64,000 nt of DNA, from contig JBJHBW010000003.1 of the NCBI GenBank assembly GCA_050485685.1, positions 62,001-126,000 on the forward strand, read 5' to 3'. The translations under genes were made by a program, and so were the position numbers. Positions 1 through 8,907 of this stretch are shown here, piece by piece. Origin of the DNA: JBJHBP01 sp050485685 (lineage in GTDB: Bacteria > Pseudomonadota > Gammaproteobacteria > Steroidobacterales > Rariloculaceae). Every line of letters begins with the position of its first letter. Position 1 is the first letter of the stretch. The notes under the pieces are model-generated. The model did not search any database and was not told where the DNA came from. It saw only the letters and a list, made by a program, of their open reading frames with translations.

Positions 1-2
1 GC

Positions 3-728
3 TTCATGCCGCACATGCTGTCGCGCATAGCCCTGTACGAGGAAGGACACCCGATTTTCGATCTGTACGGGGTGGAAGATGAGATTGACCGCGCGCTGCA
101 GCGCAAGGTGCCGCTGAAATCCGGCGGTCACGTGGTATTCGACCAGACCGAGGCAATGACGACCATCGACGTCAACACGGGCGGGTACGTTGGCCACCGC
201 AACCTTGAGGAAACCATTTTCCGCACCAATCTTGAAGCTGCGGTCACCATTGCCAGGCAACTTCGTCTGCGCAATCTCGGGGGGATAATCATCATAGATT
301 TCATTGACATGGCGGAGGAAGAGCACCGCCGCCAGGTGCAGCAGGCCCTGACCGCCAGGCTGGCGCTGGACCACGCCCGCACCGAAATCATGAATGTCTC
401 GCCGCTGGGGCTTGTGGAGATGACCCGCAAGCGCAATCGGGAAAGCCTGGAACATGTACTCTGCCAGGCATGTCCTACCTGTAACAGTCGGGGGTTCGTC
501 AAGACGCCCGAAACGATATGCTACGAGATTTTCCGCGAGATCTTTCGTCAGCATCGCCAGTTCGAGTTTCAGGAGCTGCTGGTCCTGGCAAGACCGGAAG
601 TCATAGAGCGGCTGCTGGATGAGGAATCCACCGGCGTCGCGGAGCTGGAAGAACTTACCCGCAAGCCCATTCGGCTGCAGAGCGAGGCCGCTTATGCGCC
701 GGACCAGTTTGATGTTGTATTGATGTGA
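3..728 (+). CDS. rng: Ribonuclease G, C-terminal part (5' end outside the window)
   Basis: This is the C-terminal 241 residues of an RNase E/G-family endoribonuclease, which cuts single-stranded AU-rich RNA and matures rRNA 5' ends. The frame is open from base 3, so the start lies upstream; E. coli RNase G is about 489 aa, so roughly half is missing. The two acidic DNase I-like Mg2+ sites are visible as TTIDVNTGG and IIIIDFIDM. A CQACPTC cysteine pair matches the zinc link that joins RNase E/G subunits. The protein ends soon after the catalytic domain with no long degradosome scaffold, which favours RNase G over RNase E. Its stop overlaps the GTG of the next gene, so the two are probably co-transcribed. 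Confidence 0.93.
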   Translation, partial: FMPHMLSRIALYEEGHPIFDLYGVEDEIDRALQRKVPLKSGGHVVFDQTEAMTTIDVNTGGYVGHRNLEETIFRTNLEAAVTIARQLRLRNLGGIIIIDFIDMAEEEHRRQVQQALTARLALDHARTEIMNVSPLGLVEMTRKRNRESLEHVLCQACPTCNSRGFVKTPETICYEIFREIFRQHRQFEFQELLVLARPEVIERLLDEESTGVAELEELTRKPIRLQSEAAYAPDQFDVVLM

Positions 729-3700
729 ACCCGACCATGGCTCCGGCCCGCAGGAAACGCACCTTTATTGGCGACCTCACACGCAGGCTGCTGGCCGTGG
801 CCGGCGCGCTGGTGATTGTGCTTGCGCTGGCGGCCGGTGCTTTCCGCTTACTCGTGGCGCAGCTTCCCGGCTACCAGGCGCAGATGCAGGCCTGGGTGGT
901 CGATACGCTGGGGCTGGATGTGGACTTCGAGCGCATCGACGTGCGGCTGGGATTGCGCGGCCCGGAACTGACATTCCACGAAGCGCGCGTAGGCGGTGCC
1001 GGCCAGAGCGATCCTTTCCTCAGTGCCCGGCAGGCACGCGTGCGTATCGACGCACGTGCGCTGCTGACCGAAAGGACGGTGCGCTTCAACGAGCTGGCTT
1101 TCGATGAGACGCGTCTCGTGCTGGTTCGTGATGCCGATGGCCAGCTCAGCCTGCAGGGTGCGCCGCTGCTTGGTCTGGATCGCGAGGAATGGCGGATGGA
1201 ATTGCCGCCGGAGCTGGACGTGACGGTCCATGACAGCAGCGTCGTGTACATCGATCACGAACGGGACGTTGTCTGGGAGTTCGAGGATCTGGGTGGCACG
1301 CTGAGTCACGCCGACAACGAAATGGCACTCAGTGCACGTGCCCGGCCGCCAACGCAGCTCGCCGGTCACTTTGAACTCTCGTTGCAGGCCTGGGCGCCAA
1401 CCCTGCAGGCCGATGGTCCTGTCAGTCTGCACGTTGCTTTCGATGATCTGGATCTGGCTGAGCTGGCGCGTGCGTTGCCGGAGCTGGCCGACCTGCCGCA
1501 GGCAGGCCGCGGCGACGTGGCCGCTGACCTGACCTGGACAGGTTCCAGTGTCGCTCAGGTCAACGTGGAGCTGGCACTGAGCGGAGCACGTGTTGCCGGC
1601 ACGGCCATTGTCGATCGCGATGCGGGTTTTGATGAGTTGCGTTTGACGGCAAAGTGGCTGGCTGCCGACAGCGGCTGGCAGCTCGATGTTGCGGACGTGG
1701 TCATGGTGCGTGACGGGCGATCCTGGCCGGATTCGGCACATGCACGGGTGAGCGTCAGTGAATTCGAAGGCAGCCTTGTTGGTGTGGATGCCAGTGGATC
1801 GTTTCTGCGCATCGAGGATCTGGTGCCGCTGATGCCTGCCGAGCTGATTCCGGACGCCGCACGCGACTGGCTTGCTGCGGGCCCGGCCGGTGATGTCCGC
1901 GATTTCACGGTGTCACTGACACACGCGAATGGCGAATTCGAGTATGACGTGGCGGCGCAGTTCGACAGTCTCGATGTACCTGCCTTCCGCGGTCTTCCGG
2001 AGGTGCGCCGGCTATCCGGTGACGTACGTGCCGACGCGCGCAGCGGCCGGCTGAATCTGGAAAGCCGCGATCTTGTGGTGGACTGGCCGCAGCTGTTCCG
2101 CGACACGCTGACGGTGCGCGAACTCAACGGTCTCCTGGTCTGGCGCGAGGGTCGCGAAGGCGTGCGTATCGTCAGCGACAATCTGCTGCTGGCCAATGAC
2201 GATGCCAGCACGCATTCCAATCTGGAGCTGACCTGGCCGCTGGACGGCACTTCGCCGACGCTGGAGCTGGCCACGGTGGTCACAGATGCCACCGTGCCCG
2301 CGGTCAGGCGTTACCTGCCGGAGCCGATCATGTCGCCGGGTCTGGTGCGCTGGCTGGATCATGCGCTCGCCGCGGGCCGGGTGCTCAGCGCCGAGGTCAC
2401 GTTCGTGGGACCTGTCAGGGCCTTTCCGTTCGATGGTGGTGAAGGGCAGTTCCGGGTTGTTGCCGAGGTCGAGGATGGTGTGCTCGCCTACCTGCCCGAC
2501 TGGCCGGCCGCCGAGGACCTCAATGGCACAGTCGAGTTTCTGAATGCGTCGTTCGATGCGCGCGGCAGCGGTCGCGTCCTCAATCATTCCGGCGACAACA
2601 TTCACGTCGGTATTGCCGACCTGCGCAACGCGCAGCTTGCCGTCAACGCGGAAACCTTCGGTCCGCTGCCCGACGTGCTGCACTTTCTGCGCGAAGTTCC
2701 GCTGACTGCCCGCCAGCTCGGCCCTGAATTCGAGCGGGTCGTCGTGCTGGGCGGCGACAGTCGCGTGGTCACCCGCCTTCACCTTCCTTTGTTCGATCAC
2801 GCGAACTTCGACCTGCGCGGATCGGTGGCCATGATGGACGGAGATCTCGCGATCAGCGGTGTGGCAGCCCGCGCCACCGATATCAACGGCGTGCTGGAAT
2901 TCACCGACGGCACGGTCAGCGGTGAAGGCATCAACGCGATGCTGCTGGACGGGCCGGTGACCGCGCGTGTGGATTCGGTTCCGCTGCCAGGTTACCGCGC
3001 CCGTGTCGCGGTAGAAGGTGAAGTCGACGTACAGAATGTGCTGCGTGAGTTTGGCCTGCCGGCAGACGCGCTCGTCAGTGGCCGCACGCGCTGGCAGGGC
3101 AGTCTGCTTCTGCCGGTGAACAACGGCAACGGTGGTCTGCCGATCCGCGCGTCCGTGAATACCAACCTGTCGGGCGTGGAATTGGACCTGCCCGCGCCGT
3201 TCGCGAAATCGTCAGCCGATGCGGTCGGTTTGCGACTGGATTTCCTGTTCCCTGACAGGGACAGCATGGAGCTGCGTGGAGACTTCGGTGCAACGCGGCG
3301 CTTTGCCTTGGGTTGGCGCGATCAGGGTGAGGGGCTGGCGCTGGAACGCGGCACACTGCGTTTCGGTGGCGCATGGCCGGAGTTGCCGGACCGGCCGGGA
3401 TTGCTGCTCGATGGTGCGCTGGGTGCCGTGCAACTGGACGAATGGCTTGCGCTGGTACGTGCCCTTGGTGATCCGGCCACCGCCGGCGATCAACTGCTGG
3501 GCGCACATCTGAGCTTTGTCGACCTGGCCGCATTCGGTCAGCAGCTTGGCGAGACGACGGTACAGGTGGTCCGCCAGGGCGATGCCTGGATGCTGGACAT
3601 AGACAGCGCTCCGGTCGCAGGTCAGGTAACGCTGCGCCAGAGGGCCGGGGCAAGGGCGCACCTGGAGGCAGACATGCTGCGGCTGCACCTGCTCATCGAA

Positions 3701-4621
3701 GGCGGCAGGGACCTGATCGGAATGGATCCGCGTGATCTGCCCGGCCTGGCACTGACGGCCGAGCAGTTTGCGATCGCCGGTCGCAGGTTCGGACGCGTTG
3801 AAGCCGAGGTGGTGCCCGAGCCTCTGGGTTTGCGCATGACCCGTTTCACGGGTGAAGCCGTCAGTTTCAATGTGGCCGGCAGCGGCGGCTGGTTTCTCGG
3901 ACCGCAGGGAGCCGGTACGCAGGTGGCTTTCGAGTTGCGCTCCAGCGATGTCGGCGTTTCGCTGGAAGAGCTCGGATTCGAGCGCTTTGCGGAAGGCCAG
4001 TCCGGCGAGATCAGCGCCAGTGTGTATTGGCCCGGATCGCCCTCCGGAGACTGGGCGCGCCATATCAACGGTGAACTTGCGGTTCGCGTGAACACCGGCA
4101 GTCTCGTGGACGTTCAGCCGGGCGCCGGACGTCTGGTGGGTCTGATGAGCATTACCGCGTTGCCGCGCCGGCTGGCGCTGGATTTTCGCGATGTGTTTCA
4201 GCGCGGCCTGGTTTTCGACCGGATCAGCGGCGACTTTCTGATCAACGATGGTGATGCATACACCAGCAACCTGAGGCTGACCGGACCGGCAGTGGAGATC
4301 GGTGTCGCGGGCCGGACCGGGCTTCGTGATCACGATTACCAGCAGTTCGCGACCGTGACGGCAGAGCCCGGCAAGATGCTGCCGACCGTAGGCGGACTGC
4401 TGGGCGGGCCCGGTGTGGGCGCGGCCCTGCTGCTGTTCACGCATATCTTTCGCGAACCCCTGAAGGGCCTTGGCAGGGTCAACTACTGCGTGACCGGCAG
4501 CTGGGAAGATCCACAGGTGGAACGTATCGCGTCATCACAGGGTGAAACCACGCAGGGATGCGCGGTGCCGGGTCCGGAGGTACGTTTCTCGAGTGCCGTC
4601 GCAGAGTCAGGGATGCAATGA
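725..4621 (+). CDS. yhdP: YhdP family AsmA-like envelope protein
   Basis: A 1298-aa protein of the YhdP/DUF3971 family (AsmA-like repeating beta-groove proteins). E. coli YhdP is about 1266 aa and takes part, with TamB and YdbH, in moving phospholipid from inner to outer membrane. A basic N-terminus is followed by one transmembrane helix at about residues 20-42; the rest is a long beta-rich periplasmic region, with an AsmA-like C-terminal domain near 1050-1250. The GTG at 725 overlaps the rng stop; an ATG at 737 is an equally good start. The gene sits between rng and a nitrilase gene, the order seen around yhdP in many gammaproteobacteria. Its TGA overlaps the next ATG (ATGA), so translation is probably coupled. 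Confidence 0.9.
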   Translation: MNPTMAPARRKRTFIGDLTRRLLAVAGALVIVLALAAGAFRLLVAQLPGYQAQMQAWVVDTLGLDVDFERIDVRLGLRGPELTFHEARVGGAGQSDPFLSARQARVRIDARALLTERTVRFNELAFDETRLVLVRDADGQLSLQGAPLLGLDREEWRMELPPELDVTVHDSSVVYIDHERDVVWEFEDLGGTLSHADNEMALSARARPPTQLAGHFELSLQAWAPTLQADGPVSLHVAFDDLDLAELARALPELADLPQAGRGDVAADLTWTGSSVAQVNVELALSGARVAGTAIVDRDAGFDELRLTAKWLAADSGWQLDVADVVMVRDGRSWPDSAHARVSVSEFEGSLVGVDASGSFLRIEDLVPLMPAELIPDAARDWLAAGPAGDVRDFTVSLTHANGEFEYDVAAQFDSLDVPAFRGLPEVRRLSGDVRADARSGRLNLESRDLVVDWPQLFRDTLTVRELNGLLVWREGREGVRIVSDNLLLANDDASTHSNLELTWPLDGTSPTLELATVVTDATVPAVRRYLPEPIMSPGLVRWLDHALAAGRVLSAEVTFVGPVRAFPFDGGEGQFRVVAEVEDGVLAYLPDWPAAEDLNGTVEFLNASFDARGSGRVLNHSGDNIHVGIADLRNAQLAVNAETFGPLPDVLHFLREVPLTARQLGPEFERVVVLGGDSRVVTRLHLPLFDHANFDLRGSVAMMDGDLAISGVAARATDINGVLEFTDGTVSGEGINAMLLDGPVTARVDSVPLPGYRARVAVEGEVDVQNVLREFGLPADALVSGRTRWQGSLLLPVNNGNGGLPIRASVNTNLSGVELDLPAPFAKSSADAVGLRLDFLFPDRDSMELRGDFGATRRFALGWRDQGEGLALERGTLRFGGAWPELPDRPGLLLDGALGAVQLDEWLALVRALGDPATAGDQLLGAHLSFVDLAAFGQQLGETTVQVVRQGDAWMLDIDSAPVAGQVTLRQRAGARAHLEADMLRLHLLIEGGRDLIGMDPRDLPGLALTAEQFAIAGRRFGRVEAEVVPEPLGLRMTRFTGEAVSFNVAGSGGWFLGPQGAGTQVAFELRSSDVGVSLEELGFERFAEGQSGEISASVYWPGSPSGDWARHINGELAVRVNTGSLVDVQPGAGRLVGLMSITALPRRLALDFRDVFQRGLVFDRISGDFLINDGDAYTSNLRLTGPAVEIGVAGRTGLRDHDYQQFATVTAEPGKMLPTVGGLLGGPGVGAALLLFTHIFREPLKGLGRVNYCVTGSWEDPQVERIASSQGETTQGCAVPGPEVRFSSAVAESGMQ

Positions 4622-5427
4622 AAGCAGCAGCGATCCAGATGACCAGCGGGCGGGATGTCGCCCGCAACCTTGCCGATGCCGGCCGCCTGATCGACTCGGC
4701 AGTCGAGCAGGGCGCCGGGCTGGTGGTATTGCCGGAGAATTTTTCGTTCATGGGTGCTGAGGATGGCGAACGCCTGGCGGTCGCCGAAGAACCCGGCAAT
4801 GGACCGGCACAGCAGTTTCTGGCCGAACAGGCTCGGCGACGGGGCATCTGGCTGGTTGGTGGCACCATACCGGTACGGACCGATGGCGATCGTGCAGCGT
4901 CCAGGTCCATGCTGTTCGATCCTGCCGGTCAATGCGTGGCGCAGTACGACAAGATCCACCTGTTCGATGTCGCCATTCCCGGCGGTGAGAAAGAAAGCTA
5001 CCAGGAGTCTGCGACCACGGTGCCTGGAACCCGGGTGGTGGTGGCTGACACTGCGGCCGGAAAACTGGGCCTTGCCGTTTGCTACGATCTGCGGTTTCCG
5101 GCGCTGTTTCACCGCCTCGGCATGACGGGCATGGAAATCCTGAGCATGCCGGCTGCGTTTACCGTGCCCACCGGCAAGGTGCACTGGCAACCTCTGTTGC
5201 AGGCCAGGGCGATCGAATCGCTGTGCTATGTCATCGCCGCCGCACAATGGGGCGAACATGCCGGCGGTCGCAAGACTTACGGCCACTCGATGATCGTAAG
5301 CCCATGGGGCGAAGTGATGTCGCAGCTGCAGGCCGGTGCAGGCGTGGTGCTGGCCGAACTCGACATGATCCGTCTTGCACGCATACGCAAGTCGTTCCCG
5401 GCCCTGAGCCATCGTCGTGAACTGTGA
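4618..5427 (+). CDS. Carbon-nitrogen hydrolase, Nit1/Nit2-like amidase
   Basis: A 269-aa nitrilase-superfamily amidase. The Glu-Lys-Cys triad is visible: E40 in LPENF, K112 in YDKIHLFD and C155 in VCYDLRFP. The closest named group is the NIT1-type deaminated-glutathione amidase, a metabolite-repair enzyme; omega-amidase activity on ketoglutaramate is the main alternative. I chose the ATG at 4618, which overlaps the yhdP stop and begins with the family's MKAAAIQM, rather than in-frame starts further upstream inside yhdP. tldD begins 6 bp downstream, so yhdP-nit-tldD looks like one transcript. The length is typical of the family. Confidence 0.9.
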   Translation: MKAAAIQMTSGRDVARNLADAGRLIDSAVEQGAGLVVLPENFSFMGAEDGERLAVAEEPGNGPAQQFLAEQARRRGIWLVGGTIPVRTDGDRAASRSMLFDPAGQCVAQYDKIHLFDVAIPGGEKESYQESATTVPGTRVVVADTAAGKLGLAVCYDLRFPALFHRLGMTGMEILSMPAAFTVPTGKVHWQPLLQARAIESLCYVIAAAQWGEHAGGRKTYGHSMIVSPWGEVMSQLQAGAGVVLAELDMIRLARIRKSFPALSHRREL

Positions 5428-5433
5428 GTAATC

Positions 5434-6930
5434 ATGACCACCATGACTGAAACACCTGCCGGACCGACCTTGATCGCGCCGGCAACGGCAAACGAAGCCC
5501 TGTCACTGGCCCGCAGCCAGATGCTGGAACCGGCGGAGCTGGATCTCAATGTGCTGGACAAGGCCATGGGCGCGCTGATGTCGCGTCAGCTGGACTATGC
5601 GGATCTTTATCTGCAGCTGACGCGATACGAAGCGTGGACCGTGGACGACGGTATCGTGCGCGAAGGCGTGCATAGCGTGGATCAGGGCGTTGGCGTTCGC
5701 GCTGTCAGTGGCGAACGTACGGGCTTTGCGTATTCCGACCAGCTCGATACGACGTCCTTGATGGACGCGGTGGGTGCCGCTCGCGCCATTGCCCGCACTC
5801 AGGGTGATGGCAGCTACCAGGTGGCGGTGCGCGATCGTGGTCAGGCGCTGTATCCGGCTATCGATCCGCTGGGCAGCCTCAGTGACAGCGAGAAGGTCGA
5901 GTTGCTGGCGGACCTGGACAGGCGTGCCCGCGCGCTGGATGAGCGCGTGGTGCAGGTCACCGGCAGCCTTGCCGGTGTCTACGAGGTCGTGCTGGTGCGC
6001 GGTTCGGACGGAACACTGGCGGCGGACGTCAGGCCGCTGGTACGACTCAATGTGTCGGTGATCATGGAGCGCAACGGCCGACGTGAGCAGGGATCGGCCG
6101 GCGGCGGCGGTCGCACCGATTTCACGATGTTCGTGTCCGATGACTACCGCGCGGCGCTCGCAGAAGAAGCGGTGCGACAGGCATCCGTGAACATGGAAGC
6201 GGTTCCGGCACCCGCGGGCAATCTGCCCGTCGTGCTTGGGGCCGGCTGGCCGGGTGTGCTGCTGCACGAAGCCATAGGCCATGGACTGGAAGGGGACTTC
6301 AACCGCAAGGGTACGTCCGCGTTCTCGGGTCGCCTGGGCGAGCGCGTCGCGACGGAACAGTGCACAGTGGTGGATGACGGCACCCTGCCCGGGCGTCGAG
6401 GTTCGCTGAACATAGACGATGAAGGTACGCCTTCGCGGTGCAACACGCTGATTGAGAACGGCGTGTTGCGCAACTATATGCAGGACAAGCTCAACGCCCG
6501 CCTGATGCGTATGCCGCCTACCGGTAATGCACGGCGCGAGTCGTATGCTCACGTTCCCATGCCGCGCATGACCAATACCTACATGCTCCCTGGTTCCTAT
6601 GATCCTGAAGAAATCATCGCCTCGGTGTCGCGAGGGATCTATGCGCCGAACTTCGGCGGTGGTCAGGTGGATATTACTTCCGGAAAGTTCGTCTTCTCAG
6701 CCAGCGAGGCCTGGATGATCGAGAACGGTCGCAAGACGGTACCGGTCAAAGGCGCGATGCTGATCGGCAGTGGTCCACACGTGCTGACCATGGTGTCCAT
6801 GGTCGGAAACGACCTGAAACTCGATCCCGGCATCGGAGTCTGCGGCAAGGACGGCCAGTCGGTGCCTGTGGGCGTCGGTCAGCCGACGCTCAAGGTGGAT
6901 TCGCTGACCGTGGGCGGCACCCAGACCTGA
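5434..6930 (+). CDS. tldD: Metalloprotease TldD
   Basis: A 498-aa catalytic subunit of the TldD/TldE (PmbA) heterodimeric protease, which degrades unfolded peptides and, in known hosts, matures microcin B17 and counters the CcdB toxin. The zinc-binding HExxxH motif is visible as HEAIGHGLEGDF at residues 278-289. It is slightly longer than the 481-aa E. coli protein because of N-terminal residues; a second in-frame ATG lies at 5443. Its partner PmbA/TldE lies about 3.7 kb downstream at 10605 on the same strand, with purK-purE and an ATPase gene on the opposite strand between them. Confidence 0.96.
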   Translation: MTTMTETPAGPTLIAPATANEALSLARSQMLEPAELDLNVLDKAMGALMSRQLDYADLYLQLTRYEAWTVDDGIVREGVHSVDQGVGVRAVSGERTGFAYSDQLDTTSLMDAVGAARAIARTQGDGSYQVAVRDRGQALYPAIDPLGSLSDSEKVELLADLDRRARALDERVVQVTGSLAGVYEVVLVRGSDGTLAADVRPLVRLNVSVIMERNGRREQGSAGGGGRTDFTMFVSDDYRAALAEEAVRQASVNMEAVPAPAGNLPVVLGAGWPGVLLHEAIGHGLEGDFNRKGTSAFSGRLGERVATEQCTVVDDGTLPGRRGSLNIDDEGTPSRCNTLIENGVLRNYMQDKLNARLMRMPPTGNARRESYAHVPMPRMTNTYMLPGSYDPEEIIASVSRGIYAPNFGGGQVDITSGKFVFSASEAWMIENGRKTVPVKGAMLIGSGPHVLTMVSMVGNDLKLDPGIGVCGKDGQSVPVGVGQPTLKVDSLTVGGTQT

Positions 6931-7040
6931 AGCGAAAGCACACAGCAGGCCGGCGCCATCGCGGACCCGTCCTCCACGTTGTGATGCGTTTCACTGCGAT
7001 CTTATTCGGCAGAGCCTAGAGTCAGGGTTCACACACCGGC

Positions 7041-7268
7041 ATGGGTGCAATCGCCATGCGAAATCACGACGACAGACGCGGTGCTCATCGTGCCGCACCA
7101 GGAGCCAGGCAGGACGGTACGCAGCCGGAAGACTCGGTGCTGAGGCGCCTCAGTCATGAAGAGCGCAGGCGGCTTGCAATGGACTCGTGGGAGCCTTCGC
7201 TGTTGCGTCGGTTGCTGACCGACAGGCCGGCCCGGCCAGCCGCAGCGTCAGAACGGCGCGGCCGGTAA
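7041..7268 (+). CDS. Small hypothetical protein (75 aa)
   Basis: This open frame lies in the 342-bp gap between tldD and the convergent ATPase gene. The product is Arg/Ala-rich, with a central LRRLSHEERRRLAMDSW segment likely to be helical, and I recognise no domain. Codon choice resembles its neighbours, which is why it is kept, but no convincing Shine-Dalgarno sequence precedes the ATG; the next in-frame ATG is at 7056. It could be a chance frame. Apart from it, 6931-7040 holds nothing I can assign. Confidence 0.33.
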   Translation: MGAIAMRNHDDRRGAHRAAPGARQDGTQPEDSVLRRLSHEERRRLAMDSWEPSLLRRLLTDRPARPAAASERRGR

Positions 7269-7272
7269 GGTA

Positions 7273-8835
7273 TCAGTCAGTCTGTTTTTCGAGCACGCGT
7301 TCACCAGATACATCGCCGTCCTTGTCGCCGTCAGCTGACTCGTTATGGCGGCGATCTGTTCGCGCGGTCGTGCCCCTGGTGTCACGGCGCGGACGCCTGC
7401 GCGGCTTCAGCCTTCTTTTCACGGATCTGGCCGGTGCGCCCGTTTCCGCCGGTTCATCACTGTCGTCACTGTCGTCCAGCGTCTCATCGTCACCCGCTGA
7501 GAGTTTTTCCTGGTCGTCGCCTTCATCGGCGCCATCGCTCGCGATTGTCGACTCAAAGTGCGAATCATGACGATGGTCTGAACGGAAATCCCCGGAATCG
7601 TCTTCAGTGTCTTCTTCGTCCTCGCTCCAGTCTTCAGCTGGAGCGGGCACGGGAGTGCCGCGACGGAACAGCAGTTTGTGTTCGCCGATCTGAATAATGT
7701 CGCCATCTTCCAGCGTGTGGTTTGTCACTCGTCGCTGGCGGACCATGATGCCGTTGGTACTGTTCAGGTCCTCAATCACGACGCGGTCGCGATCAGCGGT
7801 GACCTGGGCGTGATGCCGCGACACGAACTTGCTGCGTATCTGAAGGTCGTTATCCGACGTTCGTCCGAGTATGGTGCGCCCGAAAGGCAGCGTGAACTCG
7901 GTGACAAATTCATCGCGAAACAGGATGTCGAAGCGGCCTGCTGTCGTGGGTCGGGCAACCACCTGAGAGAACCGGCCGGTTGACTCTGCGGCAGAGGGAT
8001 CGTCCCTGTCCCTGCGGCGCTCCGCATACTCCACCCATTGCAGTTCCTCGACGGCCGCCTTCACGAGCTCGGTGTCTACCGTGTCCCGTTCCTCGGCAAA
8101 AGCGCACAGCATTGCCGTGTCGCAGAGGATGTTGGTCAGTCGCGGTACGCCGCCTGCATAGCGAAACACCATGTCCATGGCGTCGTCGTCGAAAATGCGG
8201 CGCCCTTCCGCGCCGGCGATTTCAAGTCGGTGCCTGATGTAGTCGTGCGTTTCGCGTTTGGACAGCGTGTTCAGATGAAAACGCAGCCGCACCCGCTGGG
8301 CCAGCTGTTCGAGCTTCGGGGAATCGAGTTTGTCGGACAGTTCCGGCTGGCCGGCGAGAATGATGCGCAGGAGTTTTTCCTTCTGTGCCTCGATACCTGA
8401 CAACAGCCGCACCTCTTCCAGCACCTTGCGGGAGAGATTCTGCGCCTCGTCGATGATCAGCAGGACTTTCCTGTTGTTCGCATACTGCTCGACCAGGAAG
8501 TCACGCAGCATGGAAAGCAGCTCGATCTTCTTCTTCTGGAAAGGTTCGAAGCCAAACTCCACCAGCAGCGCCTGCAGAAACTCCACCGGAGACAGCTGTG
8601 TCTGGCTGATATGCGCGAGGACGATATCCTCGGGAAGCTCTTCCAGGAAGCTCTCGATCAGCGTGGTCTTGCCGGAACCGATCTCGCCGGTAACGACAAC
8701 AAAGCCGTCGGCCAGCCAGATCGTCGATTCCATGTACGCCTTCGCCCTGGCGTGCTGCCTGCTTGCAAACAGGAACTGCGGGTCCGGGGTAAGCCGGAAC
8801 GGCGGTTCACGCAGCTTGAACAGCTCACAGTACAT
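7273..8835 (-). CDS. ExeA-like AAA ATPase with C-terminal FHA domain
   Basis: A 520-aa protein with three parts. Residues 1-270 are an ExeA/GspA-type AAA ATPase: Walker A GEIGSGKT at 50-57, Walker B VLLIIDEAQNL around 124-134 and sensor-like GGVPR at 228-232. Residues about 303-392 are a forkhead-associated domain with GRTSDNDL, SRHH and NSTNG, the phosphothreonine-binding loops. The rest is low-complexity, acidic at 401-417 and then strongly basic. ExeA-type ATPases help assemble secretins or act in export and polysaccharide systems; FHA domains read Ser/Thr kinase signals. No secretin, peptidoglycan-binding domain or kinase is nearby, so the process served is unknown. It follows purK on the same strand after 72 bp. 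Confidence 0.87.
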   Translation of the reverse strand: MYCELFKLREPPFRLTPDPQFLFASRQHARAKAYMESTIWLADGFVVVTGEIGSGKTTLIESFLEELPEDIVLAHISQTQLSPVEFLQALLVEFGFEPFQKKKIELLSMLRDFLVEQYANNRKVLLIIDEAQNLSRKVLEEVRLLSGIEAQKEKLLRIILAGQPELSDKLDSPKLEQLAQRVRLRFHLNTLSKRETHDYIRHRLEIAGAEGRRIFDDDAMDMVFRYAGGVPRLTNILCDTAMLCAFAEERDTVDTELVKAAVEELQWVEYAERRRDRDDPSAAESTGRFSQVVARPTTAGRFDILFRDEFVTEFTLPFGRTILGRTSDNDLQIRSKFVSRHHAQVTADRDRVVIEDLNSTNGIMVRQRRVTNHTLEDGDIIQIGEHKLLFRRGTPVPAPAEDWSEDEEDTEDDSGDFRSDHRHDSHFESTIASDGADEGDDQEKLSAGDDETLDDSDDSDEPAETGAPARSVKRRLKPRRRPRRDTRGTTARTDRRHNESADGDKDGDVSGERVLEKQTD

Positions 8836-8907
8836 AAGGGGATCAGGAGGCTCCGAATCAGGCTTCCGAAGCCTATAACAAAGGCTGTGCGGTTGCGAGG
8901 AGCGACA

